From an uncultured Victivallales bacterium (lineage in GTDB: Bacteria; Verrucomicrobiota; Lentisphaeria; Victivallales; UBA1829), in the NCBI GenBank assembly GCA_944390795.1, contig CALXRI010000002.1, forward strand, positions 186,001 through 250,000: a DNA stretch of 64,000 nucleotides. The letters run 5' to 3'. Of the stretch, positions 42,852 through 52,088 are shown one piece after another. The first letter of the stretch is position 1. Each line of letters opens with the position of its first letter. The position numbers and the translations under genes are program-made. A model generated the notes under the pieces. The model saw nothing but the letters and a program-made list of their open reading frames with translations. It was not told where the DNA came from and did not search any database.

Positions 42852-45521
42852 ATGTCGAACGCAGAGATGCCCAAAGCATATGAATCCTCGGCCGTCGAGG
42901 AGAAGTGGTATTCGTGGTGGGAAAGCAACGGGCTGTTCCACGGCAGGCCCGATCCCGCGAAAAAGCCCTATTCCATCGTCATTCCGCCGCCGAACGTCAC
43001 GGGCATCCTGACCATGGGGCATGTGCTCAACAACACGCTTCAGGACATTCTCGCGCGCTGGCACCGGATGGAGGGCGACGAGGTCTGCTGGTTCCCCGGC
43101 ACGGACCACGCCGGAATCGCCACGGAAAGCCGCGTGGAAAAGTATCTGCGCGAAAAGGAGGGCACGAGCCGCGACGAACTCGGACGCGAAGAGTTCGTGA
43201 AGCGTGTCTGGTCCTGGCGCGAGCAGTACGGCGGAACGATCATCCGCCAGCTCCGCAAGCTCGGAACCTCCTGCGACTGGGAACGCGAGCGCTTCACGAT
43301 GGACGAGGGGCTCAGCGACGCGGTCAAACAGGTGTTCGTCCAGCTCTATGAAAAGGGCTACATCAAGCGCGGCAAGCGCATGATCAACTGGTGCCCGGTC
43401 TCCAGAACGGCCCTTTCCGACGAAGAGGTCGTCTACAGGGAGGAGAACGGCAAGTTCTACCACTTCAAATATCCGCTCTCCGACGGCTCCGGATTCCTGA
43501 TCGTCGCGACGACCCGTCCGGAAACCATGCTCGGCGACACCGCCGTGGCGGTTCCGGTCGGCGATCCGCGCTACCGTCACCTCGTCGGAAAAACCGTGGA
43601 CCTCCCGCTGACGGACCGCAAAATCCCGATTATCGAAGACCCCCACGCCGACCCGGAAAAGGGAACCGGCTGCGTGAAAATCACGCCCGCGCACGATCCG
43701 AACGACTTCGAGGTCGGACTGCGGCATGATCTCGATTTCATCAATGTGTTCACAAAAGACGCGAAAATGAACGAGCGCGCCGGAAAATACGCGGGACTCG
43801 ACCGTTTCGAATGCCGCAAGCAGGTCGTGGCGGACATGGAACGGCTCGGACTGCTTGACAAGATCGAGGATCTCGTTCACGCGGTCGGCTACTCCGAGCG
43901 CGGCGGCGTTCCCGTCGAACCGATGCTCAGCGAACAGTGGTTCGTCAAGATGGACGAACTCGCCAAACCGGCCATCGAGGCCGTCCGCAGCGGCACGATC
44001 CGCTTCTATCCGGAACGCTGGACCAAAACCTATTTCCACTGGATGGAAAACATCAAGGACTGGTGCATCAGCCGCCAGATCTGGTGGGGACACCGGATCC
44101 CCGCGTGGTACAACGAGAAGAACGAAGTCTATGTCGGCGTGAATCCCCCCGAAGGAGACAACTGGCATCAGGACGAGGACGTGCTGGACACCTGGTTCAG
44201 CTCGTGGCTGTGGCCGTTCTCGATCATGGGCTGGCCCAAGGACACGCCGGAACAGAAGTATTTCTACCCGACCAACGATCTCGTGACCGGGCCGGACATC
44301 ATCTTCTTCTGGGTCGCGCGCATGATTATGGCGGGCTACGAATTCAAGGGGGCGCCCCCGTTCCGGAACGTCTACTTCACGAGCATCATCCGCGACGACC
44401 TCGGGCGCAAGCTCAGCAAGTCGCTCGGGAACTCGCCTGACCCGCTGGACGTGATCGCACGCTACGGCGCGGACGCGCTGCGCTTCTCGATCATCTACAT
44501 CGCCCCGATCGGCATGGACATCCGCTACGCGAATGAAAAATGTGAAATCGGGCGCAATTTCGCGAACAAGCTCTGGAACGCCTGCCGCTTCCGGAAGATG
44601 CAGGGAGATGTTTCCCCGAACTTCCGGAAACTCGAAGGAATCGATCCGGCGAAGCTCGCCCCGGACGAAAAATGGATTCTCGCCTGGACCGACCGCACGG
44701 TCGGATCGGCGCGAGAGGCGCTGGAGGGATTCAAGTTCCATCAGGCCGCCCATGATATTTATGAGATGGTCTGGAGCACGTTCTGCGACTGGTTCATCGA
44801 ATCGTGCAAGCCGCGTCTCTACGGGGATCCGGAGGAGAAAAAGCAGACGCTCGCCGTGCTGGACTTCGTGCTCTGGAAGCTTCTGCGGCTCCTGCATCCG
44901 TTCATGCCGTTCGTCACGGAGGAACTCGCCCATCAGATGGACTTCCTCAAAGAGAACGAAAGCATCATGTATGCGCACTATCCGGAAACGCTTGAGAAGC
45001 TCGGACTCGGCGCTCTTGCCGACGGACTCGACACGGTCCTCGGACTGGTCGATGACAAGTTCCAGCTTGTCCGTGCGGGCAGAAATCTGCGCATCTCCTA
45101 TGACATCGCGCCGGGAAAGAAACTCAAATACCATGTCAAGGCCGCGACGGAAACCCAGGAAGCCTTCCTCCGCAATGAGATCGGCAATCTCAAATTCCTG
45201 CTCAATGCCGAGGAAGTCACGGTCTCGCAGGAAGACTACCGCGCGGAAGACGGCTCCGGCGCTCCTTCGGCGCTCGTCAACGCAGGCGCGATCTTCCTGC
45301 CGCTCAAGGGCGTCATCGACGTCGAAGCGGAAACCGCCAAGCTCAACAAGCAGAAAAAGGAGCTTCTCGGCTGGATCAAGGGGTCCGAGGCGAAGCTCGG
45401 CAATCCGGGATTCCTCGCCAAAGCGCCTCCGAAAGTCGTCGAAGACGCGAAAACGCACCTGGCGGAGATGAAGGAAAAACTCGCAAGAGTTGAAGAAGCC
45501 CTGAAATCCCTGAACGGATGA
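42852..45521 (+). CDS. valS: Valyl-tRNA synthetase
   Basis: 889 residues, the usual length, from ATG 42852 with GGAG upstream. It has the class I core with IPPPNVTGILTMGH (the HIGH site at residues 54-57, with Thr instead of the first His), the editing domain region (ATTRPETMLGDTAVAVP, CVKITPAHDPNDFEVG), WWGHRIPAWY, and KLSKS (520-524) followed by LGNSPDPLDVIARYGADALR. The C-terminal ~65 residues form the helical coiled-coil arm (LNKQKKELLGWIKGSEAKL). It charges tRNA-Val. A single gene with the alpha/beta hydrolase 30 bases downstream. Confidence 0.96.
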   Translation: MSNAEMPKAYESSAVEEKWYSWWESNGLFHGRPDPAKKPYSIVIPPPNVTGILTMGHVLNNTLQDILARWHRMEGDEVCWFPGTDHAGIATESRVEKYLREKEGTSRDELGREEFVKRVWSWREQYGGTIIRQLRKLGTSCDWERERFTMDEGLSDAVKQVFVQLYEKGYIKRGKRMINWCPVSRTALSDEEVVYREENGKFYHFKYPLSDGSGFLIVATTRPETMLGDTAVAVPVGDPRYRHLVGKTVDLPLTDRKIPIIEDPHADPEKGTGCVKITPAHDPNDFEVGLRHDLDFINVFTKDAKMNERAGKYAGLDRFECRKQVVADMERLGLLDKIEDLVHAVGYSERGGVPVEPMLSEQWFVKMDELAKPAIEAVRSGTIRFYPERWTKTYFHWMENIKDWCISRQIWWGHRIPAWYNEKNEVYVGVNPPEGDNWHQDEDVLDTWFSSWLWPFSIMGWPKDTPEQKYFYPTNDLVTGPDIIFFWVARMIMAGYEFKGAPPFRNVYFTSIIRDDLGRKLSKSLGNSPDPLDVIARYGADALRFSIIYIAPIGMDIRYANEKCEIGRNFANKLWNACRFRKMQGDVSPNFRKLEGIDPAKLAPDEKWILAWTDRTVGSAREALEGFKFHQAAHDIYEMVWSTFCDWFIESCKPRLYGDPEEKKQTLAVLDFVLWKLLRLLHPFMPFVTEELAHQMDFLKENESIMYAHYPETLEKLGLGALADGLDTVLGLVDDKFQLVRAGRNLRISYDIAPGKKLKYHVKAATETQEAFLRNEIGNLKFLLNAEEVTVSQEDYRAEDGSGAPSALVNAGAIFLPLKGVIDVEAETAKLNKQKKELLGWIKGSEAKLGNPGFLAKAPPKVVEDAKTHLAEMKEKLARVEEALKSLNG

Positions 45522-45551
45522 AAATGCGGAATGAACCAGAAGGAGCCGTTC

Positions 45552-46496
45552 ATGATCCGGGAAATTACCTATCCATGCAAATTCGACGGAACGCAGCAGC
45601 CCGCAATGGCATATTTTGCCGGAGGCGATGAGCCGCGTCCGCTTCTTGTCGCACTCCACACATGGAGCGGCGATTACACACAACCCTGCGCGAATTATGC
45701 GGATTTCTGCATTGCCGCCAACTGGAATTTCATCTTTCCGAATTTCCGGGGACCGAACTGGCTGGAAGACGGATGCGGCTCCGAGCTGGTGGTCTCCGAT
45801 CTGGAAGACGCGGTCGCGCACATGAAAAAAACGGCAGATGTCGATCCCGCGCGAATCTATCTCTCCGGCGGTTCCGGCGGGGGACACTGCACGCTTCTGA
45901 TGGCGGGACGCCGTCCCGATCTCTGGACGGCGGTCAGCGCATGGTGCCCGATCTCCGATATCGCGGCATGGCACAGAGAGTGCCTCAACACCCGCTGCAA
46001 AGGATATTCCGAACACATCGAATCCGCCTGCGGAGGCGATCCGGCACGCTCGGAACATGCGGCGAAAGAAGCCCGGAAACGCTCGCCCCTGACCTGGCTG
46101 CCGAACGCGGCGGAACTGACAGTCGACATCGGAACGGGCATTCATGACGGACACACGGGAAGCGTTCCGGTCAGCCAGGCGATCCGCGCCTACAATCTGC
46201 TTGCCGCGCCGGAGGACAGGATTTCCGAAGCGGACATTGCCTTCATTGTCGAACGCGAGCGGATTCCGGAGCATCTTGCCGCGCATGCGGACGATCCCGC
46301 CTTCGCCGGACGCGCCATCCATCTGCGGAAACAGTCCCGGCGCGTGCGCCTGACGATTTTCGAAGGAGGACACGATCTCCTGCCCTGGCCCGCGATGGAG
46401 TGGCTTTCCAGGCAGAGCGCGGGACATGCGCCGGACTGGTCCCCGGGAAAACAACCGGCGCCGGAAGCAGGCGGACAGACGGAACTGGCAAAATAA
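45552..46496 (+). CDS. Alpha/beta hydrolase, prolyl-oligopeptidase-like
   Basis: 314 residues from ATG 45552, with AGGAG six bases upstream; the in-frame ATG at 45531 is less well placed. Alpha/beta-hydrolase fold with a LLVALHTWSGDY strand, the nucleophile elbow SGGSGGGH (Ser108), an acidic region around DIGTGIHDGHTGSVPV and a catalytic His in FEGGHDLLPW. It resembles S9 peptidase or dienelactone-hydrolase-like esterases. No signal peptide. The last ~25 residues are Pro/Gly-rich. Possibly co-transcribed with valS; the terminator at 46544 closes the unit. Substrate unknown. Confidence 0.82.
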   Translation: MIREITYPCKFDGTQQPAMAYFAGGDEPRPLLVALHTWSGDYTQPCANYADFCIAANWNFIFPNFRGPNWLEDGCGSELVVSDLEDAVAHMKKTADVDPARIYLSGGSGGGHCTLLMAGRRPDLWTAVSAWCPISDIAAWHRECLNTRCKGYSEHIESACGGDPARSEHAAKEARKRSPLTWLPNAAELTVDIGTGIHDGHTGSVPVSQAIRAYNLLAAPEDRISEADIAFIVERERIPEHLAAHADDPAFAGRAIHLRKQSRRVRLTIFEGGHDLLPWPAMEWLSRQSAGHAPDWSPGKQPAPEAGGQTELAK

Positions 46497-46543
46497 CGTC
46501 TCCGGATCACTTCTCGGAAAACATCCCCGGAAAACATCCGCAA

Positions 46544-46577
46544 AAAAAGGACGCGCCCTTGCGGGAGCGTCCTTTTT
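46544..46577. terminator. Bidirectional Rho-independent terminator
   Basis: An 11-bp perfect stem: AAAAAGGACGC (46544-46554) pairs with GCGTCCTTTTT (46567-46577), loop 12 bases. The A-run on one side and T-run on the other make it usable in both directions, which fits its place between the convergent hydrolase gene and ilvC. Confidence 0.85.
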
Positions 46578-46598
46578 CCCATTGCAGTTCTGCGGCAA

Positions 46599-47594
46599 TC
46601 AGGCTTTGCGCTCAAAGAGAGCACGGATCTTTCTGCCGGTGACTTCGGCGATATGATCGCCCAGAGCTTTGCGCTTGCCGAGAAGTTCCGGAGAACCGTT
46701 GGCAATCTCGGCCAGGAAGGTTTTGGCGAATTCGCCGTTTTCGATCCTGCGAAGAGATTCCTTCATTCTCTCCTTCACATCGGGAGTGATGATCTTCGGG
46801 CCGTTGTAGTATTCGCCGAATTCCGCGGTGTTGGAAATGACCGAGTTCATCTTCTGAATGCCGCCCTCGTAGATCAGGTCGACGATCAGCTTGAGCTCGT
46901 GAATGCATTCGAAATAGGCCATTTCCGGAGGATATCCGGCTTCGACAAGCACTTCAAACCCGTATTTCATCAGGTCGACGCAGCCGCCGCAGAGGACGTT
47001 CTGTTCGCCGAAGAGGTCTTCATAGGTTTCCTGTTCGAAGGTGCATTCGAGAACGCCGGCGCGTGTGAAGCCCATGGCCTTCGCCATCGCGAGAGCGGTC
47101 TTGGCGGCATGACCGGAGGCATCCTGCTTGACGGCGATCAGTCCGGGAACGCCGAAGCCGGCGAGGAACGCCTTGCGCTCTTCCGTGGCGGGGCTCTTCG
47201 GCGCAACCATGATCACGTCGCAGCCTTCGGGAGGAAGGATCTGCTTGAACACGACATTGAAGCCGTGGGAGCAGGAGAGCGTCTTGCCCGGAGTCATGTG
47301 CTTCTTGATTTCCTTGTCATAGGTCGCCTTGTGGAATTCATCCGGAAGCAGGATGTGAATGATGTCGGCCTTCGCCGCGGCCTCTTCCGCGGACATGACC
47401 TGGAACCCGTCGGCAACCGCTCTTTCGAAGGACGGACCTTTTCTGGAACCGATAATCACATTGACGCCGGAGTCTCTCATGCAGAGAGCCTGCGCGCTTC
47501 CCTGGCTGCCGTAACCGATCACGGCGACTGTTTTCCCATTCAGGATTGATGCATCCGCATCTTTGTCATGAAGGATTTTCACTTCCTGTGCCAT
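46599..47594 (-). CDS. ilvC: Ketol-acid reductoisomerase (class I)
   Basis: 331 residues, the short (class I) form. The N-terminal NADP-binding domain has VAVIGYGSQGSAQALCMRDSGV and the phosphate-contacting IIGSRKG. The C-terminal knotted domain has the Mg2+ ligands in TYEDLFGEQNVLCGG and YFECIHELKLIVDLIYEGG, and SNTAEFGEYYNG. It converts acetolactate or acetohydroxybutyrate to dihydroxy acids in valine and isoleucine synthesis. ATG 47594 has GGAG upstream. No other ilv gene is in the window. It shares its terminator with the convergent gene. Confidence 0.96.
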   Translation of the reverse strand: MAQEVKILHDKDADASILNGKTVAVIGYGSQGSAQALCMRDSGVNVIIGSRKGPSFERAVADGFQVMSAEEAAAKADIIHILLPDEFHKATYDKEIKKHMTPGKTLSCSHGFNVVFKQILPPEGCDVIMVAPKSPATEERKAFLAGFGVPGLIAVKQDASGHAAKTALAMAKAMGFTRAGVLECTFEQETYEDLFGEQNVLCGGCVDLMKYGFEVLVEAGYPPEMAYFECIHELKLIVDLIYEGGIQKMNSVISNTAEFGEYYNGPKIITPDVKERMKESLRRIENGEFAKTFLAEIANGSPELLGKRKALGDHIAEVTGRKIRALFERKA

Positions 47595-47743
47595 TTTTGC
47601 TCCTTCGCGGGACACCCCGCAATTTTGTTTATAAGAAATTGTTTGGGAATTTCCATGTCAAAACTGTAATGTAACACTTTTCTGCGGTGTTTTCAAATAA
47701 ATCCGAACCTTTTCCATGCTTTTTATTCCGCAGGCGCGGCACA

Positions 47744-47778
47744 GAAAAAAAGCCTGAAGACGCATCGGTCTTCAGGCT
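47744..47778 (-). terminator. Rho-independent terminator of the arg genes
   Basis: On the minus strand a perfect 11-bp stem (AGCCTGAAGAC with GTCTTCAGGCT, 47778-47768 and 47761-47751), a 6-base loop and a run of seven Ts (47750-47744). It lies just after the argF stop. Confidence 0.92.
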
Positions 47779-47799
47779 CTCCTCCGAAATCCGCGGCAA

Positions 47800-48708
47800 T
47801 CAGTGAATCAGCAGGGACATGATCGCCTTCTGGACATGCAGACGGTTCTCCGCCTGATCGAAGACAATGGAATTCGGAGACTCCATCACCTCGTCGGTAA
47901 TCTCCTCGCCGCGATGCGCGGGAAGGCAGTGCAGAACCTTGACGGAGGGCTTCGCGAGTCCGAGCACATCCATATTCAGCTGATAGGGCTGGAGAATCGC
48001 CATGCGCCGCTTGGATTCCTCCTCGAACCCCATGCTGACCCAGACGTCGGTATAGACGAAATCGGCATCCTCCATCGCCTCGCGGACGCATTTGGTCCAC
48101 GCGCATTTTCCGGGTCCGAGGTTCTTTTCCATCAGATCCCCGCGCGGCCTGTACTCCTCCGGCGCGGCAATCACCATGTTGACCCCGGCGAGCTGGGAGG
48201 CGAGCATCAGCGAATTCGCCATGTTGCTGGCCCCGTCGCCGAGATAGGCAAGCTTGAGCCCTTCCAGCTTCCCGGCATGCTCGTACATCGTGAACATGTC
48301 CGTCAGCGCCTGGCAGGGATGAAAATCGTCCGTCAGGGCGTTGATGATCGGAATATGCGCATTTGCGGCAAGGTCGATCAGGTCCTGCTGGGCGAAGGTC
48401 CGGATCACGATGCCGGAAAGATAACGTTCCAGAACGCGCGCGGTGTCCGGAACCGTTTCGCCGCGTCCCATCTGCGTGCGGGACTGGTCCAGATACACAG
48501 GATGTCCGCCGAGCTCGAAAATGCCGACTTCAAACGAAACGCGCGTCCGCGTCGAGGATTTTGCAAAAATCATGCCGACGCTTTTTCCTTCGAAAGGCTT
48601 CGGCGCGCCGGGTTTTCCGCGACCGTCCTTCAATTCGGCGGAAAGGCTGAGAATCCGTTCGAAATCCGCCCTGGTGATATCCATGCAGGACAGCAGGTCT
48701 TTTTTCAT
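47800..48708 (-). CDS. argF: Ornithine carbamoyltransferase
   Basis: 302 residues, the normal length. Carbamoyl-phosphate site SSTRTR (51-56), HPCQALTDM, and the ornithine-binding VWVSMGFEEE and HCLPAHRG blocks near the C-terminus. It makes citrulline from ornithine and carbamoyl phosphate in arginine synthesis. AAAGGAG precedes ATG 48708. It is the second gene after argD (33 bases apart) and is followed by a strong terminator. Confidence 0.96.
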   Translation of the reverse strand: MKKDLLSCMDITRADFERILSLSAELKDGRGKPGAPKPFEGKSVGMIFAKSSTRTRVSFEVGIFELGGHPVYLDQSRTQMGRGETVPDTARVLERYLSGIVIRTFAQQDLIDLAANAHIPIINALTDDFHPCQALTDMFTMYEHAGKLEGLKLAYLGDGASNMANSLMLASQLAGVNMVIAAPEEYRPRGDLMEKNLGPGKCAWTKCVREAMEDADFVYTDVWVSMGFEEESKRRMAILQPYQLNMDVLGLAKPSVKVLHCLPAHRGEEITDEVMESPNSIVFDQAENRLHVQKAIMSLLIH

Positions 48709-48741
48709 ATGTTGCAGCTCCTTTGCTTTCAGGAAATTGAA

Positions 48742-49941
48742 TTACTTTGCGCAGAGTTCGGCGAATGCGCCGTCGATCAGTTCCAGCGCGAGGGCGCAGT
48801 CCGCATCGCTCACGTTGAGCGGGGGAACAAGCCGCAGGACATTCTCTCCGGCGGACAGGGCGATCATGCCTTTGGAACGGAGGATCCCAAGAACGGCTCC
48901 CGCCGGCCGGTCGAGCACGGCGCCGACCATCAGGCCGCGTCCGCGGACGCCGCGGATGCACGGATATTTCTTCGAAAGCGCGGAAAGGCCGTCCATCAGC
49001 GTCCCGGACTGCCTCGCGACATTGTCAAGAATCTTTTCATTGTCAATCGCGTCGATCACGGCGCACGCGGCTGCGGAGGCAAGCGCGGTTCCGCCGAAGG
49101 TGCTTGCATGCGTGCCGGGCGTCAGGACATGCGAATATTTGCGCTTTGCCACCATCGCCCCGATCGGATAGCCGTTCCCGAGCGCCTTGGCCATGGAGAG
49201 CGCGTCCGGCTCGATGCCGAAGGACTGCCATGCGAAGAAGGAGCCGGTTCTTCCCATGCCGCACTGGACCTCGTCGAAAAGCAGCATGATGTCATTCCGG
49301 TCGCAGAGCTCGCGGACGGCGGCAAGATACGCGCCGTCGGCGGGAATGATGCCGCCCTCCCCCTGCACGGGTTCGAGCATGACGGCGGCGGTCTTCTCCG
49401 TAATCGCGTTCCGGACGGCTTCGGCGTCATTGAAGTTGACGAATTTGAATCCGGGCATGTCGGGAGCGAATCCCTTCCGGTATTTGGAGCGTCCGGTCGC
49501 CGCGAGGGTCGCAAGGGTCCTTCCGTGGAAGGAGTCGTTCATCACGATGATTTCGTAACGGCCTTTTTCCGCTCCGTTTTTACGTGCGAGCTTGATCAGC
49601 GCCTCGTTGGCTTCGGCTCCGCTGTTGCAGAAGAAGCATGTCCCGTCAAAGCCGTGGCTGATGAGTTTCTGCGCAAGGCGGGGCTGCCATTCGTTGAGAA
49701 AGAGATTCGAGACATGCACCAGCTTTGCCGCCTGTTCCTGAATCGCCTTCGTGACGGCGGGATGGCAGTGGCCGAGACTGCATACCGCGATGCCGGCGGC
49801 GAAATCCAGATACTCCCGGCCGGCGGAATCATACAGGCGGCACCCTTTGCCGCGCACAAAAAGCAGATCCGCGCGCGCATAGGTCTCCATCACATATTTT
49901 TCATACAATGCGCTGATTTCCTCCAGTGTCACAGTAGCCAT
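48742..49941 (-). CDS. argD: Acetylornithine aminotransferase
   Basis: 399 residues. Class III PLP aminotransferase with YLDFAAGIAVCSLGHCHPAV near the start, FFCNSGAEANEALIKLARK (phosphate-binding), LMLFDEVQCGMGRTGSFFAWQ read as LLFDEVQCGMGRTG, and the Schiff-base Lys in ALSMAKALGNGYPIGAM. GTHASTFGGTALA follows. It converts N-acetylglutamate semialdehyde to N-acetylornithine. First gene of an argDF pair behind a good promoter. Confidence 0.94.
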   Translation of the reverse strand: MATVTLEEISALYEKYVMETYARADLLFVRGKGCRLYDSAGREYLDFAAGIAVCSLGHCHPAVTKAIQEQAAKLVHVSNLFLNEWQPRLAQKLISHGFDGTCFFCNSGAEANEALIKLARKNGAEKGRYEIIVMNDSFHGRTLATLAATGRSKYRKGFAPDMPGFKFVNFNDAEAVRNAITEKTAAVMLEPVQGEGGIIPADGAYLAAVRELCDRNDIMLLFDEVQCGMGRTGSFFAWQSFGIEPDALSMAKALGNGYPIGAMVAKRKYSHVLTPGTHASTFGGTALASAAACAVIDAIDNEKILDNVARQSGTLMDGLSALSKKYPCIRGVRGRGLMVGAVLDRPAGAVLGILRSKGMIALSAGENVLRLVPPLNVSDADCALALELIDGAFAELCAK

Positions 49942-49984
49942 TTTTCACGCCCTCGCTGATTGAATTGGTATAAAGCAAACAACT

Positions 49985-50012
49985 ATTGTATCATGAATTT
50001 CGCGATTGTCAA
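49985..50012 (-). promoter_or_regulatory. argDF promoter
   Basis: On the minus strand TTGACA (50012-50007), a 16-base spacer and TACAAT (49990-49985), about 45 bases before the argD ATG. No ARG box could be assigned. Confidence 0.7.
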
Positions 50013-50078
50013 GGGGATATCCGGAAAATCACCTCTTTTTTCCGCCCCGGGAGGATCAGGAACGGTCAACCGGACAGC

Positions 50079-52088
50079 TTATCGGGCGGGATGAAACCGC
50101 AGGAGGAAATAAGGACAGCCGGGCTGAAGGGGAATGGAGCGCAGTTCCTCCATGGAGAGCTCCCGCGGCTCCCGGCGGGAATACGGCTCCAGAAGTTCCA
50201 CGCGGGAAAAACCTTCCGCCATTGTCATGGAAAGCGGCTTCCCATGTTTCGGTGCAATATGGGAAATGATTTTCAGATGGCGGAAGGCAGGAGAATGCGC
50301 GTTCCGCCGTTTTTCAAGCGATTCATTCAAAGCGATGCAATACTCCAGCGCAATGAAATGAACCAGCAGACGCCCCGCCGGATCAACATAGCGTCTGGAC
50401 GCCCAGCCCTCCGCATGAAGACGGGTGCAGCATTCTTCAAGAATTGCGGAGAATCCGGCGGGAACGCCGGAAGAGAAACGCCTCGTGAACCAGTGAAATC
50501 CGGGATACGGCCTGAAAACTCCTTCCGGAGTGCACTCCCCGGGGGGAAGAGCCGCGTTCCGGGGATCGCAGAGCGAGCCTCGGCCTTTCTCCGGAAAGGA
50601 GACAGGCAGGTCGCAGCGGGAGGCAAAAGATTTCTCCGCAGGCGCGCCGGATGCCGTCCGGAACCCGAAAGGACCGAGCACGACGGCCGTTTTCCCCGCA
50701 TCCGTCCAGCGCTTCATCGCAGCATACATCTCTTCCGAAACACAGACAGCGGAAGGAACAAGGAGCACCTTCCAGCGGGATCCGGCATCGGGCACATCCG
50801 TCACGACATCCGCGGAAAATCCGTGTTCCAGCAGATACATGCACAAGGCGGAATAATCTTTTGCGCAGTCTTCTTCCATTCCGCCGAAATTCGCGACGGT
50901 GTCACAAGGAAACAGAACGGCGACATCACCGGCGCCGGCGGCATGGAACCATTCCGCATGCTTCTCCTCAAAACGGAAGATGCCGTCCAGCTGTTCCGGA
51001 TCATCCGGGATCCTCCTCATATCCTGATCGCTCAGGCCGAGGCGGTGAACCAGGGAGGAATACCACGTTCCGGAATTCAGGAATTTGTTGAACGCCCAGA
51101 CCATGAATGCCGCATCGGAGGAAAATCCGTATCCCAGGCCGATGCACGGCAGAGCGGATTTCTCCGCCATGGCAAGATGCAGCAGCTGGGAAGGCAGCTC
51201 CTTCCGGAAAAGGGCGCCGCCTGCATCCGGCGTGTTCCCGCACATCTCCAGCATGACGGTGTTCGCACCCGCCTCGATGAAGGCGCCGTAAGTCAACCCC
51301 CTCTCCAGCAGAGCCGGGTGGATGCTGGAGGCGCAGCAGCTCATCAGGGGAAAGTTCCGCGGCAGACTGGCAGTCACTCCGCGGAAATAGTCGCGGACGG
51401 AATCCAGGCGCATCCGGATCATGGCGCGGTAGTCCGGATTGTCCCGGTTTCTCCAGAAGGAAAAATCCCCGGCCGGGGGATATTCCAATCCGTATTCCCG
51501 GCGGAAGCGGGCGCAACAGAAGGGACAGAAACAGCCGGACAGCGGGAAAATGGCGTCATCGCTCATCAGCCCGTCGATCGCCGTGTCGGCGACAAGCCGT
51601 TTCAGGTAGGCATAATAAGCCTCGCGGAAATCCGGATTGTTCATGCAGAAGGACTGCGCCGCATACTGCGGATAGAAAACGTTCCGCCCGCCGGCATCTT
51701 TCATTTTCCACTCGTCAAGCATCTCCCGGGGAAGGAATCCGTCGGGCGGCGAAATCAGCATCTGGCGGTGGTTGCTGTATGTCTTCCGCGCGTTGAAGCG
51801 CCGGGGATCGGGATTGTAATTGCAGCTCAGAACGGAGGAATGATGATCGAACAGAACGATCCCGTATTGATGCAGCTCGTCCGCGACGAATGCGATCAGT
51901 TCATGAAGCTGCCCGGTCACCGGCATGAAATCCCAGCGGAAATGCGCGCCGAAAACAATCGCCGCATTGACACCCTCGCGCGCCATGCACGCCGCACGGC
52001 GGCGGAATTTCTCCGCACTATTCCGGTTCGGCCACGGAAGGTCGTCCTTCCGCAGCCACCAGCTGACCATGCGGTAATGATCTTTCAT
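50079..52088 (-). CDS. GH42-like glycosidase, no signal peptide
   Basis: 669 residues, starting at an ATGA overlap with the previous gene (52085-52088). The N-terminal barrel has a stretch GLMSDDAIFPLSGCFCPFCCARFRREYG (residues 173-200). Its CFCPFC (Cys186, 188, 191) resembles the zinc-binding cluster of GH42 beta-galactosidases. Asp177-Asp178 stand at the matching strand end. The middle part (YSALCMYLLEHGFSADVVTD, then KVLLVPSAVCVSEEMYAAMKRWTDAGKTAVVLGP) is the flavodoxin-like trimerisation domain of GH42, followed by a beta domain. It lacks a signal peptide, unlike its upstream neighbour. Last gene of the GntR-led operon. Beta-galactosidase activity is not assured. Confidence 0.78.
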   Translation of the reverse strand: MKDHYRMVSWWLRKDDLPWPNRNSAEKFRRRAACMAREGVNAAIVFGAHFRWDFMPVTGQLHELIAFVADELHQYGIVLFDHHSSVLSCNYNPDPRRFNARKTYSNHRQMLISPPDGFLPREMLDEWKMKDAGGRNVFYPQYAAQSFCMNNPDFREAYYAYLKRLVADTAIDGLMSDDAIFPLSGCFCPFCCARFRREYGLEYPPAGDFSFWRNRDNPDYRAMIRMRLDSVRDYFRGVTASLPRNFPLMSCCASSIHPALLERGLTYGAFIEAGANTVMLEMCGNTPDAGGALFRKELPSQLLHLAMAEKSALPCIGLGYGFSSDAAFMVWAFNKFLNSGTWYSSLVHRLGLSDQDMRRIPDDPEQLDGIFRFEEKHAEWFHAAGAGDVAVLFPCDTVANFGGMEEDCAKDYSALCMYLLEHGFSADVVTDVPDAGSRWKVLLVPSAVCVSEEMYAAMKRWTDAGKTAVVLGPFGFRTASGAPAEKSFASRCDLPVSFPEKGRGSLCDPRNAALPPGECTPEGVFRPYPGFHWFTRRFSSGVPAGFSAILEECCTRLHAEGWASRRYVDPAGRLLVHFIALEYCIALNESLEKRRNAHSPAFRHLKIISHIAPKHGKPLSMTMAEGFSRVELLEPYSRREPRELSMEELRSIPLQPGCPYFLLRFHPAR

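Noticed and set aside
42834-46598. 1254-codon minus-strand open frame opposite valS and the hydrolase gene
   Set aside because: It covers a firmly identified valS and a terminator. The translation is Arg- and Phe-rich without any domain; a consequence of codon bias.
47595-47743. ilvC promoter from a TTGACA in the upstream region
   Set aside because: The only TATAAA-like -10 lies 22 bases from it, too far for a normal spacer, so no promoter was assigned.
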